The notes under the pieces: model-generated
The model's input: only the letters and a program-made list of their open reading frames with translations
Databases searched by the model: none
Told to the model about the DNA's origin: nothing
Part shown: positions 12,645-14,867 of the stretch, in pieces
Layout: every line of letters begins with the position of its first letter
How positions within the stretch are numbered: position 1 is the first letter of the stretch
Program-made: the position numbers and the translations under genes
NCBI GenBank assembly: GCA_900769745.1
Contig: CAAGHX010000218.1
Coordinates: forward strand, 1 to 14,867
Reading direction: 5' to 3'
Source of the DNA: an uncultured Alistipes sp.
GTDB lineage: Bacteria > Bacteroidota > Bacteroidia > Bacteroidales > Rikenellaceae
Length of the DNA: 14,867 nucleotides

Positions 12645-14657
12645 CTACTCACTCTTTACTAGCAGCACTGCATCCGCTATAATTCTGCCCGTAACCTTGC
12701 CATTGTTAGTGAAATCCACATAACCGCCATTCTCTGCCGAGAGGTCGTACTCGCCGAGCAATACCCACTCGCCCTGAGTCTGGCCCTTAACAACGATTTT
12801 GCCAGCATCGAGCCATACGGGCTGCTTCTGCTTACCGTCGAAGACCTCCAGCTCGGTAACCTTCGTACCGTCGTTAATTTTGATATAGTAGGTGTAAATC
12901 TTATACTTACCACTCTCCTTAACCTCGAATGGGAAACGAACACGCTGCTCCTTACGGGTTGGTGTGAGCTCAAAGAACGAGCGACCATAACCACTTCTCG
13001 ACTCGATGCGCCTCCACTCCGACTTCTCGTCAACTGCGATTGCGGCATCGTCAACCACAACATCGGGTGTAGAGCCATCGAGCAATGGGTCCTCATCGTA
13101 CATACGCTGAATCTCGCGCACATCAACCTCCTGCACCTTCACACCTGCGTCGATTGCCAAGCAGGCCGCCTTGGCAGCGCTCTGGCCGAGCAACATAAAT
13201 ACTGGCTCCATGCGAATCGAACCATAGGCAATATGGCTGGCCGACAAACATACGGGAACAAGCAAGTTGCTACACTCCTCACGCTTAGGAGTGATTGAGC
13301 GATATGAGATATCGTATGGACGACCGCCGTGAATCTGCACATCGCCCTCGTTCTTAACCATTGCAACGCCATCCTTCACGATTACCACTCGCTGGCAGTT
13401 GTGCGAATCCATTGTATAGGCCGCCATACCAACGCCATCATCTACGGTTGTGCGGTTCTCGCAGTTGGCCTGAGTGGCCACATACTCGCCCACCATACGG
13501 CGTGCCTCGCGGATATAGAGCTGAGGTGTCCAGTGACCATACTCTGTGTACTCATCCTTTGGCAAGCCCCAGCGAAGCATCTCCTTGCGGATAGGCTCGG
13601 GCACACGCTCGTCGTGACCCAAGAACCACAGGAAACCGAGGGTGTAGCTCTTGTGAGCCGCCACAATCTTCTCGCGCTCCTTGTACGAAGCCTCGGGATA
13701 ATTGTAGTTCATACCAATCATATCGGTCGAGAAACCGCCATTATTGTTGATGTCGGTCTTGCGGTTAGGCATATGGCTGAAGTGCATATGCGAGTGGATT
13801 GAGTTATCGCCCTTGGCCTCAATCAGACGCAACAACAACTCATACTTCGATGGGTCGTAATCCTCGGGACAAGGGATAGGGATAGAGTTCTCAGCAACGT
13901 CGGTCAAGCAGAGGCGGAAATTGTAAGCCTGCAGCTTAGCATCGCCACTACCCTGCTCGTCCATTGTCTCTGGCGAGATACCCCACAAAAGGCCACTCGC
14001 TGGATTACCCTTTTCAACATATGGGTCAACACCATCGGGGAACTGATGATACTGGCGCATCTGCACACCGTTGTAATCCTCGTTATAGAGTGAATTGGGC
14101 TCACGACCAACTGTATAAGTAACGCCCGCACGTGCCATCAAGTCGCCCTCATACGAGCAATCGATAAACATCTTGGCCTTCACATCGGCTCGGCCGCAGA
14201 ACTTCTCGGTGTTCTCCAGTTTGATTGAGCTGATGGCTGTGCCCTGCTTCTCGGCAGAGAGTATGCGGTGGCCATAGATGACCTCAACATTGCCACGCTC
14301 GATGTAGCCCTTAAATATATTCTCCGCCACGCTTGGCTCGAAAATCCACTGCTCCAACGCTCCGTAGTGAGCACCTATGCGGCGATAGAAGTCCAACGAA
14401 AGGCCCTTCACCACCTGCTTATTGCCAATATCGGTCATTCCCAAACCTCCCGACGAGAGGCCTCCCAAACGGTAGGTAGGCTCAACAAGCAGCACCTTCT
14501 TGCCCTGCTTTGCCACAGCATAGGCAGCAATTACACCAGCCGATGTGCCACCATAAACGCACACATCGCACTCATAACTTTCGCGCGAACAGCTGCCACA
14601 CAACAACATAGCGACAGCCGAGAGGAGAAATAAAATCTTCTTCATAGAATTGACCAT
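12645..14657 (-). CDS. Exported FAD-dependent oxidoreductase lipoprotein
   Basis: A 670-residue protein with a lipoprotein signal: MKKILFLLSAVAMLLCGS then C23, counting from the first ATG at 14657. The ATG at 14645 (residue 5) fits the signal peptide better. The Rossmann motif CVYGGTSAGVIAAYAVAKQG (33-52), acidic E59, and RLGGLSSGGLGMTDIG (63-78) place it in the PF12831-type FAD-dependent oxidoreductases. Further family-like stretches are MFIDCSYEGDLMARAGV, LYIREARRMVGEY, MDSHNCQR, and an SASHIAYGSIRMEPVFMLLGQSAA segment. The last 110 residues or so (KYKIYTYYIKINDGTKV...) form a beta-rich region resembling golvesin/carbohydrate-binding modules. Homologues are common near polysaccharide-utilisation loci in Bacteroidetes, but substrates are unproven; no SusC/D or glycosidase gene is in view. 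It has its own terminator. Confidence 0.87.
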   Translation of the reverse strand: MVNSMKKILFLLSAVAMLLCGSCSRESYECDVCVYGGTSAGVIAAYAVAKQGKKVLLVEPTYRLGGLSSGGLGMTDIGNKQVVKGLSLDFYRRIGAHYGALEQWIFEPSVAENIFKGYIERGNVEVIYGHRILSAEKQGTAISSIKLENTEKFCGRADVKAKMFIDCSYEGDLMARAGVTYTVGREPNSLYNEDYNGVQMRQYHQFPDGVDPYVEKGNPASGLLWGISPETMDEQGSGDAKLQAYNFRLCLTDVAENSIPIPCPEDYDPSKYELLLRLIEAKGDNSIHSHMHFSHMPNRKTDINNNGGFSTDMIGMNYNYPEASYKEREKIVAAHKSYTLGFLWFLGHDERVPEPIRKEMLRWGLPKDEYTEYGHWTPQLYIREARRMVGEYVATQANCENRTTVDDGVGMAAYTMDSHNCQRVVIVKDGVAMVKNEGDVQIHGGRPYDISYRSITPKREECSNLLVPVCLSASHIAYGSIRMEPVFMLLGQSAAKAACLAIDAGVKVQEVDVREIQRMYDEDPLLDGSTPDVVVDDAAIAVDEKSEWRRIESRSGYGRSFFELTPTRKEQRVRFPFEVKESGKYKIYTYYIKINDGTKVTELEVFDGKQKQPVWLDAGKIVVKGQTQGEWVLLGEYDLSAENGGYVDFTNNGKVTGRIIADAVLLVKSE

Positions 14658-14672
14658 TAGTATATTACTCTA

Positions 14673-14680
14673 CAAATATA
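14673..14680 (-). promoter_or_regulatory. Possible -7 element for the FAD oxidoreductase gene
   Basis: The minus strand reads TATATTTG (TAnnTTTG), 15 bp before the upstream ATG and 27 bp before the preferred one. No TTG is found at the -33 distance. Confidence 0.38.
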
Positions 14681-14745
14681 GAAAATTTTGGCCGAACGGA
14701 GGTATAAAAATGATTCTTTTTGACAGTTTTCGCTCCACGCGATTA

Positions 14746-14775
14746 TTGCATAGCGGAAAATATTGTGTAACTTTG
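14746..14775 (+). promoter_or_regulatory. Bacteroidetes-type promoter for the rarA-like gene
   Basis: TTG (14746-14748) and TAACTTTG (14768-14775) are 19 bp apart, matching the consensus. The leader to the ATG at 14824 is about 40 bases. Confidence 0.66.
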
Positions 14776-14823
14776 CGATGAGAAGCGCCAAATAGCTTCC
14801 GACAAGAAACAGCTACACAGATT

Positions 14824-14859
14824 ATGAGTAAACCTTTGGCCGAGCGACTGCGCCCGCAA
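14824..14859 (+). CDS. rarA: Start of a RarA/MgsA-like AAA+ ATPase (truncated)
   Basis: Only 12 residues are trustworthy: MSKPLAERLRPQ. The run PLAERLRP at the very N-terminus is characteristic of RarA (MgsA), the AAA+ replication-recombination factor of the clamp-loader group, where it is normally followed by TLDD-like residues. Here the next codons would give RS, but those bases (AGATCGGA, 14860-14867) equal an Illumina adapter start and are probably not genomic. Placement behind a consensus promoter with no Shine-Dalgarno supports a real start. RuvB-like AAA proteins can share similar N-termini, so the call is moderate. Confidence 0.66.
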
Positions 14860-14867
14860 AGATCGGA
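14860..14867 (+). other. Probable sequencing-adapter remnant
   Basis: The final 8 bases AGATCGGA are identical to the first 8 of the common Illumina TruSeq adapter, and they begin exactly where the RarA reading departs from its family. An 8-base match could be chance, but its position at the extreme end makes an artefact likely. Confidence 0.6.

Overview
The window is a piece of a Bacteroidales chromosome. Three things point there: the gene families (a eukaryote-like single-chain glycyl-tRNA ligase, an acpP/rnc pair, peptidase E, Kdo transferase), an almost complete lack of Shine-Dalgarno sequences, and four good matches to the Bacteroidetes housekeeping promoter (TTG or TTTG, 19-20 bp, TAnnTTTG). 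A Rikenellaceae/Alistipes-like source fits but cannot be fixed from sequence alone. The last 8 bases look like an Illumina adapter stub, so the right edge is probably a contig end.

Left part, minus strand: the 5' end of glyS, then radC and rnc (RNase III with an unusually long disordered tail), then acpP. Between acpP and rnc, where fabF sits in many Bacteroidetes, there are 336 bp without a convincing gene. On the minus strand this gap is full of hairpins and ends in a terminator just before the rnc start. Centre, plus strand: pepE, yraN (UPF0102), waaA/kdtA and an exported serine beta-lactamase-like lipoprotein. These are separated by clear terminators and promoters. Two tandem 105-bp copies of an intergenic repeat follow.

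Right part, minus strand: a CyuA/YhaM-type L-cysteine desulfidase with its own promoter and an overlapping palindrome, a long-chain acyl-CoA ligase, an acyl-ACP thioesterase followed by a membrane-anchored LytTR regulator (one operon), and a large exported FAD-dependent oxidoreductase lipoprotein. The window closes with the first codons of a rarA-like gene on the plus strand, behind a strong promoter.

Functionally this is mostly core metabolism and information processing: translation, RNA processing, fatty-acid carrier, thioesterase and ligase, lipid A core and cysteine breakdown. I see no phage, CRISPR, integrase, transposase or obvious defence system. The parts most worth a second look are the structured acpP-rnc interval (possible RNase III autoregulatory leader or ncRNA), the SR/KA-rich tail of RNase III, the 105-bp repeat pair and the possible operator at cyuA.
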